The translations under genes and the position numbers were made by a program. The notes below the pieces were generated by a model. That model saw nothing but the letters and a program-made list of their open reading frames with translations, had not been told where the DNA came from and ran no database searches. Positions 7,728 through 15,808 of a stretch of 37,107 nt of DNA are shown here, in pieces. The stretch lies in assembly GCA_021790895.1 (NCBI GenBank), contig JAJYFM010000017.1, positions 1-37,107 on the forward strand, given 5' to 3'. Position 1 is the first letter of the stretch; the number at the start of each line of letters is the position of its first letter. The stretch comes from a bacterium (GTDB lineage: Bacteria; Vulcanimicrobiota; Vulcanimicrobiia; Vulcanimicrobiales; Vulcanimicrobiaceae).

Positions 7728-9070
7728 CGCACGCGCTCCAGCGACGCGGCGTAGAATCCGTCCTGCCCCTCGATCGGAGCCATCAGCAGATCGCCGTTCG
7801 CGTCGCAGAACGATGCGAGCGACGCGGGCATCGGAGCGCGGATGAAGTCGCCGGCGGCGAGAAATGCATCGACGACGTTCGTACTCTCGCGTTCGTCGGT
7901 CGAACAGACCGCGTAGACGAATCGGCCGCCCGGTTTTACGCGCGCCGCGATCGTCGCAAGCAACGCCGTCTGCAGCGTCGCCATGCGATCGACATCCTCG
8001 GGGCGTCGGCGCCAGCGCGCTTCAGGGTGACGGGCGATGACTCCCAACGCCGTGCACGGCGCATCGAGCAACACGCGATCGAAGAGCATCTCCGGCGGCA
8101 CGAGCGTCGGCTCGGCGGCATCGCCGACCACGACTGCAGGGATCGGAAGGTCGACGAATCGCCGGGTCTCTTCGAAGCGCTTCTGCAGAACGACGATTTT
8201 GCGCGCATCGCGGTCGATGCAGGTGAGCGCTCCGCTCGGCCCGATCCGCGCAGCAATCTGCAAGGCTTTATTGCCGCGGCCGCTGCAACAGTCGAGAATG
8301 TGTTCGCCGGGTTGCGCGTCGAGGATATCGACGATCGCCGCCGAGCTCTCCGACTGAATCCAGAACGGTACGTTGCCGCTCTCGACGAGATCGAGTGCTG
8401 AACCCTCGCTCGCACGAACCACCACGGCATCGCGCGCAAGCGCCGACCGGCTCACCTGCATTCCGCGTGCGGTCATGGCTGCAAGCACGCGCTCGCCTCC
8501 TCCCACCGCCACCAGCGCATGCGCGGCGGGTTCGTTTGCCTCGCGGCAGATCCGTTCGATGAGGTCGTCGCCGAAACGCGCGTGGAGACGGCGGACGATC
8601 CAGGTTGGGAGCGAGTAGAGCGCGCCGTAGTAATCGTCGATATCGGCGTATTGCTCGCGCTGCGGCTCCGGCGTCGGCTCACGAAGATAGCTCCGCAGCA
8701 CCGCGTTGACGAGCGATCCGAGCCCCTGGTGGCCGTAGCGCTTCGCCAGATTGACCCACTCGAAGAGCGTCGCATGGACGTCGGGTTGCGTGTAGCGCAG
8801 TTCGTAGACGGCAAGGCGCAGCAATTCTTGAATCGTCGACGGCAACGACTTCGCGCGCTCTTTGAGAAATGGACGCAGCGCATCGTCGAGCGCACGCCGC
8901 ATCTCGATTGCACCATAAGCGAGCTCGGTCGCGAACCGACGGTCGCGCGCGTCGAGTTTGCCGCGCAGGGCGCGATACGCAAGCGCCGCCTGCGCCGGGC
9001 GCGCTTCGACGCCGGGCTCTCCCGGGAAGACATCGCGCGCGACAAGTAAGGCCACTTCACGCGCGCTCAC
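7724..9070 (-). CDS. rsmB: 16S rRNA m5C967 methyltransferase RsmB
   Basis: The 448-residue protein has an N-terminal NusB-like RNA-binding domain (~residues 1-140, with LDARDRRFATELAYGA) and a C-terminal Rossmann methyltransferase domain. The SAM loop is LDCCSGRGNKALQIA. The two catalytic cysteine motifs of RNA m5C methyltransferases are present: DAPCTALG (motif IV) and YAVCSTDERE (motif VI). It methylates C967 of 16S rRNA in E. coli. I chose GTG 9070, which overlaps the fmt stop as GTGA; the ATG at 9109 would add 13 residues inside fmt. The def-fmt-rsmB order is the common bacterial arrangement. Confidence 0.93.
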   Translation of the reverse strand: MSAREVALLVARDVFPGEPGVEARPAQAALAYRALRGKLDARDRRFATELAYGAIEMRRALDDALRPFLKERAKSLPSTIQELLRLAVYELRYTQPDVHATLFEWVNLAKRYGHQGLGSLVNAVLRSYLREPTPEPQREQYADIDDYYGALYSLPTWIVRRLHARFGDDLIERICREANEPAAHALVAVGGGERVLAAMTARGMQVSRSALARDAVVVRASEGSALDLVESGNVPFWIQSESSAAIVDILDAQPGEHILDCCSGRGNKALQIAARIGPSGALTCIDRDARKIVVLQKRFEETRRFVDLPIPAVVVGDAAEPTLVPPEMLFDRVLLDAPCTALGVIARHPEARWRRRPEDVDRMATLQTALLATIAARVKPGGRFVYAVCSTDERESTNVVDAFLAAGDFIRAPMPASLASFCDANGDLLMAPIEGQDGFYAASLERVR

Positions 9071-9903
9071 CCTCGCACCGCCGAGCGCATCTGTCGATAG
9101 CGATCCCACGCCATTGCGCCTTTATTCGGCGCGATGACTTCGTCGATCGCGAAGCGGCCGTCCTCGTCGTGCGCGCGCACGATCTTCAGCCACTCTCCAT
9201 CGACGAATGCCCGCGCGAGCGGGGCGGGTGCAAATGCACGCACCGCTGCGAGCAAGCGCGAGGTTGGCCACGTGAGATCGACGATAAGATCCTCCTTCTT
9301 CAACGGTCGAGTCGTACTCGTTTCGCCGCATTGCGGCTGCGCCGTGAGGCTTCCGGCCTCCGCACGCACGATGGCTTCGCCGAGCATGCGCGCGCCGAGA
9401 GCGGCGAGCCGGTCGTGCAACTCGCCATACTCTTCCTGCGCGCCGATTGCGACTCGTTCCTGCGCCACGAGGGGGCCGGTATCCATTCCCGCATCCATGA
9501 GCATGATCGAGAGCCCGGTTGCACGTGCGCCGTCGCGAAGCGCCGATTGAATCGGCGTCGCTCCGCGGTAGAGCGGGAGCAGCGAGGGATGCACGTTGAG
9601 CGCACCGATCTTCGGCCACACCAACAATTCCGACGGCAAAATGCGCCCGAAACTCGCCAACGCAATGAGATCGAGCGATTCGCCGTGATGCTCGGCGAGA
9701 AACGCGCGCATCGAGGTCGGTTCGAAGACCGGAATGCCGAGTTCGAGCGCCGCGCGTTTCACCGGCGTTGGGGTAAGCCGGTGCCCACGCCCGGATGGGC
9801 GCTCGGGTTGCGTGACGACGCCGCGTAGATCCGTGCGCCGCGCCGTCTCGCGTAGCGACGGAACGGCGAACTCGCTACTTCCGAAAAAATATGCGGAGAG
9901 CAT
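9067..9903 (-). CDS. fmt: Methionyl-tRNA formyltransferase, short form
   Basis: This enzyme formylates initiator Met-tRNA using 10-formyl-tetrahydrofolate. The catalytic core is clear: YFFGSSEFAVPSL at the N-terminus, ALASFGRILP, then NVHPSLLPLYRGATPIQSAL with the Asn and His, and LMDAGMDTGPL with the catalytic Asp. At 278 residues it is shorter than the usual ~310. The shortening is in the C-terminal tRNA-binding barrel, of which EWLKIVRAHDED is a remnant of the usual final strands. It lies 5 bp downstream of def and overlaps rsmB by 4 bp, so translation of the three is coupled. Function is secure despite the reduced C-terminus. Confidence 0.94.
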   Translation of the reverse strand: MLSAYFFGSSEFAVPSLRETARRTDLRGVVTQPERPSGRGHRLTPTPVKRAALELGIPVFEPTSMRAFLAEHHGESLDLIALASFGRILPSELLVWPKIGALNVHPSLLPLYRGATPIQSALRDGARATGLSIMLMDAGMDTGPLVAQERVAIGAQEEYGELHDRLAALGARMLGEAIVRAEAGSLTAQPQCGETSTTRPLKKEDLIVDLTWPTSRLLAAVRAFAPAPLARAFVDGEWLKIVRAHDEDGRFAIDEVIAPNKGAMAWDRYRQMRSAVRG

Positions 9904-9908
9904 CGACC

Positions 9909-10436
9909 TTACGGCAGCGACGCTGCGCGTTCGGCTGCCTCGAGTTCCTCGTCGGTCTGCGCCGGGCGCAGGTTCTTGACCTTATCGATGTAGAGCACGC
10001 CGTTGAGATGGTCGATCTCGTGTTGGAGACAGATAGCGAAGAGGCCGTCGGCTGCAAACGCAATCCGCTTCCCGTGCCGATCGATCCCGCTGACACGCAC
10101 GCGTTCGAAGCGCGTGACTTCACCGACGTAACCGGGAACGGAGAGACAGCCCTCAGTCCATTCGATCTCGCCCTCGGTCTCGTCGAACTTCGGATTGACG
10201 ACGACGAACGGCCCGTGCTCGGGATTGCCGTCCTGTAAGTCCACCGTAAAGATGCGCTTTGAGATATTGACCTGCGGCGCTGCAAGGCCGATCCCCGGCG
10301 CATCGTACATCGTCTCAAACATATCGTCGATCAACTGCTGGGTTAACGGATCCTGCAGATCCTTGGGGGCGACCCGCTTTGCGACTTTTCGCAGCGTCGG
10401 GTTCCCCTCGGTGACGATTTCGCGGAGATAGGGCAT
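9909..10436 (-). CDS. def: Peptide deformylase
   Basis: This 175-residue metalloenzyme removes the N-formyl group from nascent proteins. All three family motifs are present: GIGLAAPQV (motif 1), EGCLSVPG with the metal Cys (motif 2), and QHEIDHLNG with the two metal His and catalytic Glu (motif 3). It is the first gene of the def-fmt-rsmB run, which pairs formylation and deformylation. The TnpB element lies immediately upstream, so the native promoter may have been displaced. Confidence 0.96.
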   Translation of the reverse strand: MPYLREIVTEGNPTLRKVAKRVAPKDLQDPLTQQLIDDMFETMYDAPGIGLAAPQVNISKRIFTVDLQDGNPEHGPFVVVNPKFDETEGEIEWTEGCLSVPGYVGEVTRFERVRVSGIDRHGKRIAFAADGLFAICLQHEIDHLNGVLYIDKVKNLRPAQTDEELEAAERAASLP

Positions 10437-10439
10437 ACG

Positions 10440-11876
10440 TTGGGTATTCTACCTCCGCGCTCCGTGCTCTCCCTACCAAAGCGCCGCACCAAAGCGCCGC
10501 GCAGTGCTCCAGCCGTACGGCGTCTCCCGCCGTTGGCCGGTGAAGCGCTACAGCGCCCGGCAGAGCGCTCACGCGGCCACCCTGTTGGCACAGCGCGCTG
10601 CTACCGTGAGCAGCATGGCGCCCGTCCCCCGCAAGGTCACCTATCGCCTCTATCCGTCGCGCTCGCAAGATACGGCGCTCTCGGAGATGCTCGGACTGCA
10701 CCAACGCCTCTATAACGCCGCGCTCGAACAGCGGATCGCGGCCTGGCGGTTGCAACGCAAGAGCCTCTCGGCATACGATCAAATGCGCGATCTCACCGAG
10801 TTGCGCGCCGACGACGAACGATACGCTGCGCTCAACGCGCAGTCCGCGCAGGTGACGTTGCAGCGCTTGCACCTCGCCTTTTCGTCTTTCTTTCGGCGCT
10901 GCAAGAAGGGCGAGACGCCGGGATTTCCGCGATTCAAAGCCTTCGACCGTTATTCCGGCTGGGTATACAAGCACCACTGTGATGGTTTCCGCTTCACGCC
11001 GGGCGACGGCAACCGGCACGGCACACTCCGCCTCTCGGGCATCGGCACGATCCCGATGCGTGGCCGTGCGCGCACGCTTGGCGACGTGAAGACCTGCGAG
11101 ATCGCGCACAAGGCCGGACGCTGGTATGCGAGCCTGACCTTGGCCTGCGCGCCGCGACGGAACGGCGGCACCGACGCTTTCGGCCTGGATTGGGGCGTCG
11201 AGACGTTCGCCACGCTTGCCCACCAGAACGGCAGATTCTCGGCCGTCGAGAATCCGCGCTTCTTCGCGCAGATGAAGGCGAAGCTCGCAGCGGCGCAACG
11301 GCATCTGGCGAGCAAAGCGAAGCGCTCGACGAACCGCGCGAAGGCGCGCAAGATCGTCGCGGCACTTCAGCGCAAGACGGGCAATCGGCGGCGCGACTTC
11401 CTTCACCAGCGGTCAGCCAAACTCATCGCAGCAACCGGACTGATCGCCACCGAATCGCTCTCGATCAAGAACATGACGGCTTCCGCACGCGGAACCGTCG
11501 AAGCTCCCGGGCGCAACGTCGCCCAAAAGGCGGGACTCAATCGCGAGATTCTCGCGACGGCTCCCAGCACATTTCTCGCGATGCTCCGATATAAAGCGGC
11601 AGAGGCTGGTGTCGAGTTCGTCGAGGTGCCATCGCGCAAAGTCAAGCCCAGTCAAACGTGCAGCGGTTGCGGCAAGCAGCGCAAGAAGCCGCTCTCGCAA
11701 CGGCAGCACGTTTGCGAATGCGGCTTGGTGCTTTCCCGCGATCGGAACGCTGCGCGCGTCAATCTCTTGTGGGCACTCGCCCACACTGGCCGGGAACCGA
11801 CCGGGTGCCTCGCGCAAACCGCGTGAGCAACACGAAACTCAAATCCCGTACGCGCAGCGTCGGGTGGAGTCGTTCA
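10440..11876 (+). mobile_element. IS200/IS605-superfamily element of the TnpB-only (IS1341-like) type
   Basis: One tnpB gene sits between def and a lipoprotein gene, both on the opposite strand. No TnpA (Y1 transposase) is present, so movement would need TnpA in trans. The right end is suggested by a subterminal hairpin at 11845-11864 (arms CCCG-ACGC and GCGT-CGGG, loop GCA), followed by GTGGAGTCGTTCA, close to the usual form of right ends in this group. The left end is not resolved. The 178 bp between def and tnpB hold a tandem 13-bp repeat (ACCAAAGCGCCGC at 10475-10487 and 10488-10500) and GC-rich inverted segments. Both boundaries are approximate. Confidence 0.6.
10615..11826 (+). CDS. tnpB: TnpB, RNA-guided nuclease of IS605 type
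   Basis: Starting at ATG 10615 the product has 403 residues, typical for TnpB. The N-terminus is the usual helix-turn entry (VTYRLYPSRSQ). The split RuvC active site looks complete: Asp192 in FGLDWGVE, Glu280 in LIATESLSIKNM, and Asp376 in LSRDRNAARVN. The zinc finger has CSGCG (Cys349, Cys352) and HVCECG (Cys367, Cys369). TnpB proteins cut DNA guided by an RNA made from the element's 3' end and help keep the element in place; they are ancestors of Cas12. An upstream extension of 37 codons exists in frame but lacks homology. With all catalytic residues intact the gene is probably active or recently so. Confidence 0.93.
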   Translation: MAPVPRKVTYRLYPSRSQDTALSEMLGLHQRLYNAALEQRIAAWRLQRKSLSAYDQMRDLTELRADDERYAALNAQSAQVTLQRLHLAFSSFFRRCKKGETPGFPRFKAFDRYSGWVYKHHCDGFRFTPGDGNRHGTLRLSGIGTIPMRGRARTLGDVKTCEIAHKAGRWYASLTLACAPRRNGGTDAFGLDWGVETFATLAHQNGRFSAVENPRFFAQMKAKLAAAQRHLASKAKRSTNRAKARKIVAALQRKTGNRRRDFLHQRSAKLIAATGLIATESLSIKNMTASARGTVEAPGRNVAQKAGLNREILATAPSTFLAMLRYKAAEAGVEFVEVPSRKVKPSQTCSGCGKQRKKPLSQRQHVCECGLVLSRDRNAARVNLLWALAHTGREPTGCLAQTA

Positions 11877-11892
11877 TTGCGTCGAGAAGGTC
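11690..11892 (+). ncRNA. Candidate omega/reRNA of the TnpB element
   Basis: In characterised IS605-type elements the guide RNA covers the 3' part of tnpB and the right end, with the guide taken from the flanking DNA. Here a hairpin at 11845-11864 lies 18 bp past the tnpB stop, ahead of the putative right-end terminus near 11876. The next ~16 nt (from TTGCGTCGAGAAGGTC) would be the guide. The placement follows the known family design; the exact 5' end is a guess and no expression signal is visible. Confidence 0.4.
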
Positions 11893-12374
11893 GAGAGCGC
11901 GGTCGCCCCCGTGCCCACGGCATAGCAAGCGGCGTCATTGAGGTTGTTGATATAGACCGAGAAGCCCGAACCCGTCACCAGCGCGTTGCTCAACGCGGTC
12001 GCATAGTAGAGGGGATTCGCCATGCTCGGCGTCGCCGAACCGGTCGGAAGCGCGCTGGCCGTCGTCGCCGCGAACTGCGCGGTAAATTGGACCCCATAGG
12101 TCGGCGGCCCGACGATCTCGGTATCCCACGCATTATTACTATCGCTCGGGAAGACGCCGCTCGTCGCGACGTAGATCGTCGTCAGCGTCGCCGGCACCGC
12201 GGTCGCTCCCGGCTGCGGATAGAGCACCTGCACCGTCACCGGCGAGACGCACGGCGTCGTCGGCGCCGGAGGGGTCGATGGACCGCCGCCGTTACAGGCC
12301 GCGAGCGCCAGCGCCGCTACCGCTCCCGCAAGAATCCCAATCAGCCGTACCTTCATCGTTTTCTTCTCCGTCAT
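11874..12374 (-). CDS. Small secreted lipoprotein of unknown function
   Basis: This 166-residue protein has a lipoprotein signal: MKVRLIGILAGAVAALALAAC, with the lipobox LAAC just before a Gly-rich and Pro/Thr-rich linker. The first six residues (MTEKKT) precede an internal ATG at 12356 that could also be the start; a GGGAGAGAG purine tract lies about 10 nt before the first ATG. The mature part is rich in small and aromatic residues (QVLYPQPGATAVPATLTTIYVATSG), as in Ig-like surface domains with a 'P..GA..V' opening, but I cannot name a family. Its stop codon TGA lies on top of the putative TnpB-element right end, so the 3' end may have been cut or altered by the insertion. Confidence 0.7.
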   Translation of the reverse strand: MTEKKTMKVRLIGILAGAVAALALAACNGGGPSTPPAPTTPCVSPVTVQVLYPQPGATAVPATLTTIYVATSGVFPSDSNNAWDTEIVGPPTYGVQFTAQFAATTASALPTGSATPSMANPLYYATALSNALVTGSGFSVYINNLNDAACYAVGTGATALSTFSTQ

Positions 12375-12431
12375 GTCCGTCGCTCTCTCCCGTATCGTTC
12401 CAACTGACGCTGGGAGCTCCCTGAACGTGCG

Positions 12432-13853
12432 CTACAAAATATATCCCGAGAGATCGGCGCTCCCGACGATATCGGCGAGCCGCTCGCGCACGTAGGGTGC
12501 ATCGACCACCAACTCACGCTCGACATCGGGAGCGGCGAACGAGATATCCTCGAGTACGCGTTCGAGTACCGTATGCAAGCGACGCGCGCCGATATTCTCG
12601 CTGCGTTCGTTCACCTCCATCGCGAAGCGCGCGATGCTCTCGATGCCGTCGTCGGTAAAGGTGAGATCGACGCCGTCGGCGGCGAGCAAGGCCTTATACT
12701 GCGCGACGAGCGCGCTGCGCGGCTGGGTAAGAATCGTGACGAAATCCTCGGCGGTGAGCGAATCGAGCTCAACGCGAATCGGGAAGCGCCCCTGCAACTC
12801 CGGAATGAGATCCGAGGGCTTGCTCATGTGAAATGCACCCGCGGCGATGAACAAGATATGATCGGTTGCGATCGCGCCGTGCTTGGTGGTGACGGTGCTG
12901 CCTTCGACGATCGGGAGAATATCGCGCTGAACCCCTTCGCGCGAGACATCGGGACCACCGCGCGCCCCTTCGCGCCCCGCGATCTTATCGATCTCATCGA
13001 TGAAGATGATGCCGTCCTCACCCGCCCGTCGGATCGCCTCGCGTTTGACCGCATCGCCGTCGAGAAGTTTTTCCGCCTCTTCGTCTTCGAAGATCCGCAA
13101 CGCGTCGGCGAGCGTGACCCGCTTGCTCTTCTTGCGCTTGGGTAACAAGCCGCCGAGCATCTCGCCCATGTCGCCGCTGCCTTGATCCATATTGCCGCCG
13201 ATCACCCCGATCGGCAACGAGGCCTGCTCTTCGACCTCGACTTCGACGAGCCGCACATCGTAGAACCCGCGCGCGATCTCCTCGCGCGTCTGATCGCGAA
13301 TGCGCTGTGCCTCCGGCGCGGGAACGCTCGGTGGCGGGGGCGGTGCGCTCTGCTGCGCCGTCGCGTTGCCGCCGAAGATCGATCCGAGCGTCGCCGCGAA
13401 GGCATTTTGCTGCTGCTGCGGTTGTGCGGCGCGCGTCTCGGGATGCAACAGATCGATCGCCCGCTCGACCGCCTGTTTGCGCGCTAGATCGCGTACGTCT
13501 TCCCGGCGCTCTTGCGTCACCATGCGGATCGACTGCTCGACGAGATCGCGCACCATCGATTCGACATCGCGCCCGACATAGCCGACCTCGGTGTATTTCG
13601 TCGCCTCGACTTTAACGAATGGAGCGCCGGCGAGTGCGGCGAGCCGTCGCGCGATCTCGGTCTTTCCGACACCGGTCGGCCCGATCATCAAAATATTCTT
13701 CGGGGTAATTTCGCCACGGAGCTCCTCCGGCACGGCGGCGCGCCGAAAGCGATTGCGCAGGGCGATCGCGACCGCACGCTTCGCATTTTTCTGCCCGACG
13801 ACGTAATGGTCGAGCGCCGCGACGATCTCACGCGGCGTCATCTGTGCGCTCAC
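12432..13853 (-). CDS. hslU: HslU, ATPase subunit of the HslUV protease
   Basis: The 473-residue AAA+ unfoldase feeds substrates to HslV. It begins with the family N-terminus ([16 protein letters not shown]), then Walker A GPTGVGKT (residues 58-65), the pore-loop region [13 protein letters not shown], a long charged I-domain with QQQQ and PPPPP low-complexity (~residues 140-180), Walker B IIFIDEID and a sensor region. The C-terminus ends DLSGYIL, the tail that docks between HslV subunits. It overlaps hslV by 4 bp (ATGA), so the subunits are made together in the usual V-U order. A 57-bp gap separates it from the lipoprotein gene. Confidence 0.96.
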   Translation of the reverse strand: MSAQMTPREIVAALDHYVVGQKNAKRAVAIALRNRFRRAAVPEELRGEITPKNILMIGPTGVGKTEIARRLAALAGAPFVKVEATKYTEVGYVGRDVESMVRDLVEQSIRMVTQERREDVRDLARKQAVERAIDLLHPETRAAQPQQQQNAFAATLGSIFGGNATAQQSAPPPPPSVPAPEAQRIRDQTREEIARGFYDVRLVEVEVEEQASLPIGVIGGNMDQGSGDMGEMLGGLLPKRKKSKRVTLADALRIFEDEEAEKLLDGDAVKREAIRRAGEDGIIFIDEIDKIAGREGARGGPDVSREGVQRDILPIVEGSTVTTKHGAIATDHILFIAAGAFHMSKPSDLIPELQGRFPIRVELDSLTAEDFVTILTQPRSALVAQYKALLAADGVDLTFTDDGIESIARFAMEVNERSENIGARRLHTVLERVLEDISFAAPDVERELVVDAPYVRERLADIVGSADLSGYIL

Positions 13854-14380
13854 GGAAGCACCTCGACCGTGACATCGGCATTGGTGTAGATGCAGATCTC
13901 GCCCGCGATGCCGAGCGCCGCGCGCGCGATCTCCTCGGCGCTCATCGTCGTGTTGCGCAGCAACGCCGCCGCAGCGGCCTGAGCGTACGGGCCGCCGCTG
14001 CCGATCGCGGCGATGCCTTCGTCGGGTTCGATAACGTCACCGGTTCCCGAGAGCAAAAACAGATGCTCCGGCGTGCCGACGACCAGCATCGCTTCCAATC
14101 GCCGCAGCGCGCGATCCTGTCGCCAATCTTTCGCCAGCTCGACGCTCGCGCGCGTGAGGTCTTTGAACTCGTTGTATTTCTTCTCGAATTTTTCGAGCAG
14201 CGTGATGCCGTCGGCCGCCGATCCGGCGAAACCGGCGAGCACCCGTCCCCCGGCGATCTTGCGCACTTTGCGCGCCGAATGCTTGACGATCGTCTTGTCG
14301 AGCGTCACTTGGCCGTCGCCGGCGATGGCGAGGCGGCCGTCGCGGAGAACGGCGAGGATGGTGGTCGATCGAATCTTCAT
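13850..14380 (-). CDS. hslV: HslV, peptidase subunit of the HslUV protease
   Basis: This is the proteasome-beta-like threonine peptidase of HslUV. Starting at ATG 14380 gives 176 residues with a five-residue leader MKIRS ahead of TTILAV, where the first Thr becomes the catalytic N-terminus after processing. Family motifs follow: [51 protein letters not shown], and [13 protein letters not shown]. Longer readings extend into trmFO and lack homology. A -10-like TATTAC sits 6 nt before the ATG, so a separate, perhaps leaderless, promoter inside the 79-bp gap after trmFO is likely. Confidence 0.96.
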   Translation of the reverse strand: MKIRSTTILAVLRDGRLAIAGDGQVTLDKTIVKHSARKVRKIAGGRVLAGFAGSAADGITLLEKFEKKYNEFKDLTRASVELAKDWRQDRALRRLEAMLVVGTPEHLFLLSGTGDVIEPDEGIAAIGSGGPYAQAAAAALLRNTTMSAEEIARAALGIAGEICIYTNADVTVEVLP

Positions 14381-14386
14381 CGCTAG

Positions 14387-14392
14387 GTAATA
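14387..14392 (-). promoter_or_regulatory. Candidate -10 element of hslVU
   Basis: TATTAC on the minus strand lies 6 nt before the hslV ATG; the -35 is weak. The spacing implies a transcript starting at the start codon. Confidence 0.35.
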
Positions 14393-14459
14393 CTGTCCCG
14401 GAGGCGATTTCGTTGCACCTGCTTTGTGCGCGTGCGCCGCGCGTCGGCGGGAGACTCCT

Positions 14460-15800
14460 CTATGGGCTCCCGAGGCGCGCGGAGAACTCCGCGAGCGCGC
14501 GCAGGGCACGCTCGGCGAGGTGGGCGCGGCGCACCTTCTTCTCGCGAATCGTCGTCGGCAGCGGCGGCACCATCGACCAGGTAACGTTCGCGGGTTGGAA
14601 ATCGTGTGAGACGGTGTTCTGCAGATGCGCGACGACCGCACCGAGCGCGGTCTCGGGCGGAACGCTCAGCGCGCTCCAGCCGCGCAGCTCGCGCGCGGCG
14701 TGAATACCGGTCATCGCGCCGCAGGCCGCCGCTTCAACGTAACCCTCCGCACCGGTAATCTGTCCGGCGAACCAGAGCGGGCGTGCGCCGCGCAGGCGCA
14801 GCCGTTCGTCGAGTAGGCGCGGCGAATCGATGAACGTATTGCGATGCATCACACCGAGGCGCAACCATTCGACGTTCGCCAGCCCCGGCAATCGGCCGAA
14901 GGCCTCGCGTTGCGCGGGCCACGTAAGCCGCGTCTGAAAACCGACGATATTGAACGCACTCCCGTCGCGATTCTCTTTGCGCAGTTGCACGACGGCGTAG
15001 GGCGTCACGCCGGTGACGGGGTGGCGCAGCCCGACCGGTTTCAACGGTCCGAAACGTAGCACGTCGTCGCCGCGGTCGGCCATCTCTTCGATCGGCAGGC
15101 AACCTTCGAAAAAGCGCCCCTCGCTTTCGAACGCCTTCGCTTCGTGGCGCGGAAGCGTGCGCAAATCGTGCAGCAACTGCGCGTATTCGGCGCGGTCGAG
15201 CGGAATGTTGAGATAATCGTCACCGTCGCCTTTTTCATAGCGCGACTTACGATACATCACCGACTCGTCGATAGAATCGGCGGCGAGAATCGGTGAGGCG
15301 GCATCGAAGTAATGCAGCCGGTTCGGCGAGGCGTCCTCCGCCGCGTTCGCGGCGAGCAGACGATCGATCGCGCCGAGCAGCGCATCGCCGGGGAGCGGTC
15401 CGCAAGCGAGAATCGTCGGGCGCGGGTCGTCGAGATCGAGGATCTCTTCGCGGTGCAACGCGATCTGCGGATGCTCGGCGATGCGCCCTTCGACGAGCGC
15501 CGCGAATCGCTCGCGATCGACCGCGAGCGCGCCGCCTGCCGGTACCGCCGATTCTCGTGCAGCGGTAACGATCAGCGAATCGAGCCGCGCGAGCTCCTCT
15601 TTAAGTAGCCCGACCGCATTTTCGAGCGCGGCGCCGCGCATCGAATTGCTGCAGACCAATTCGGCGAGCCGGTCGCCGGTATGCGCCGGGCCGCGCCGGT
15701 GCGGCCGCATTTCGTAGAGATCGACATCGATGCCCAACCGCGCAGCCTGCCAGGCCGCTTCGCAGCCCGCGAGGCCGCCGCCGACCACCCGTAAACGCAC
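14460..15800 (-). CDS. trmFO: Folate-dependent tRNA m5U54 methyltransferase TrmFO
   Basis: This flavoenzyme makes ribothymidine at tRNA position 54 from methylenetetrahydrofolate. GTG 15800 gives 446 residues starting directly with the FAD-binding strand ([17 protein letters not shown]). The two conserved cysteine motifs are present: LVCSNSMRG (Cys50) with [10 protein letters not shown], and [15 protein letters not shown] second FAD contact region is [16 protein letters not shown]. The start lies 8 bp after the topA stop, so the two are cotranscribed, the common trmFO-topA neighbourhood. A longer reading runs into topA in another frame and is rejected. Confidence 0.95.
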   Translation of the reverse strand: MRLRVVGGGLAGCEAAWQAARLGIDVDLYEMRPHRRGPAHTGDRLAELVCSNSMRGAALENAVGLLKEELARLDSLIVTAARESAVPAGGALAVDRERFAALVEGRIAEHPQIALHREEILDLDDPRPTILACGPLPGDALLGAIDRLLAANAAEDASPNRLHYFDAASPILAADSIDESVMYRKSRYEKGDGDDYLNIPLDRAEYAQLLHDLRTLPRHEAKAFESEGRFFEGCLPIEEMADRGDDVLRFGPLKPVGLRHPVTGVTPYAVVQLRKENRDGSAFNIVGFQTRLTWPAQREAFGRLPGLANVEWLRLGVMHRNTFIDSPRLLDERLRLRGARPLWFAGQITGAEGYVEAAACGAMTGIHAARELRGWSALSVPPETALGAVVAHLQNTVSHDFQPANVTWSMVPPLPTTIREKKVRRAHLAERALRALAEFSARLGSP

Positions 15801-15808
15801 GGTGGAGA

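Noticed and set aside
10315-11406. 363-residue minus-strand frame upstream of def
   Set aside because: It lies opposite the intact tnpB and overlaps the def start; its composition is that of an antisense frame.
12824-13185. Small frames overlapping hslU on either strand
   Set aside because: All lie within hslU coding sequence and have no own signals.
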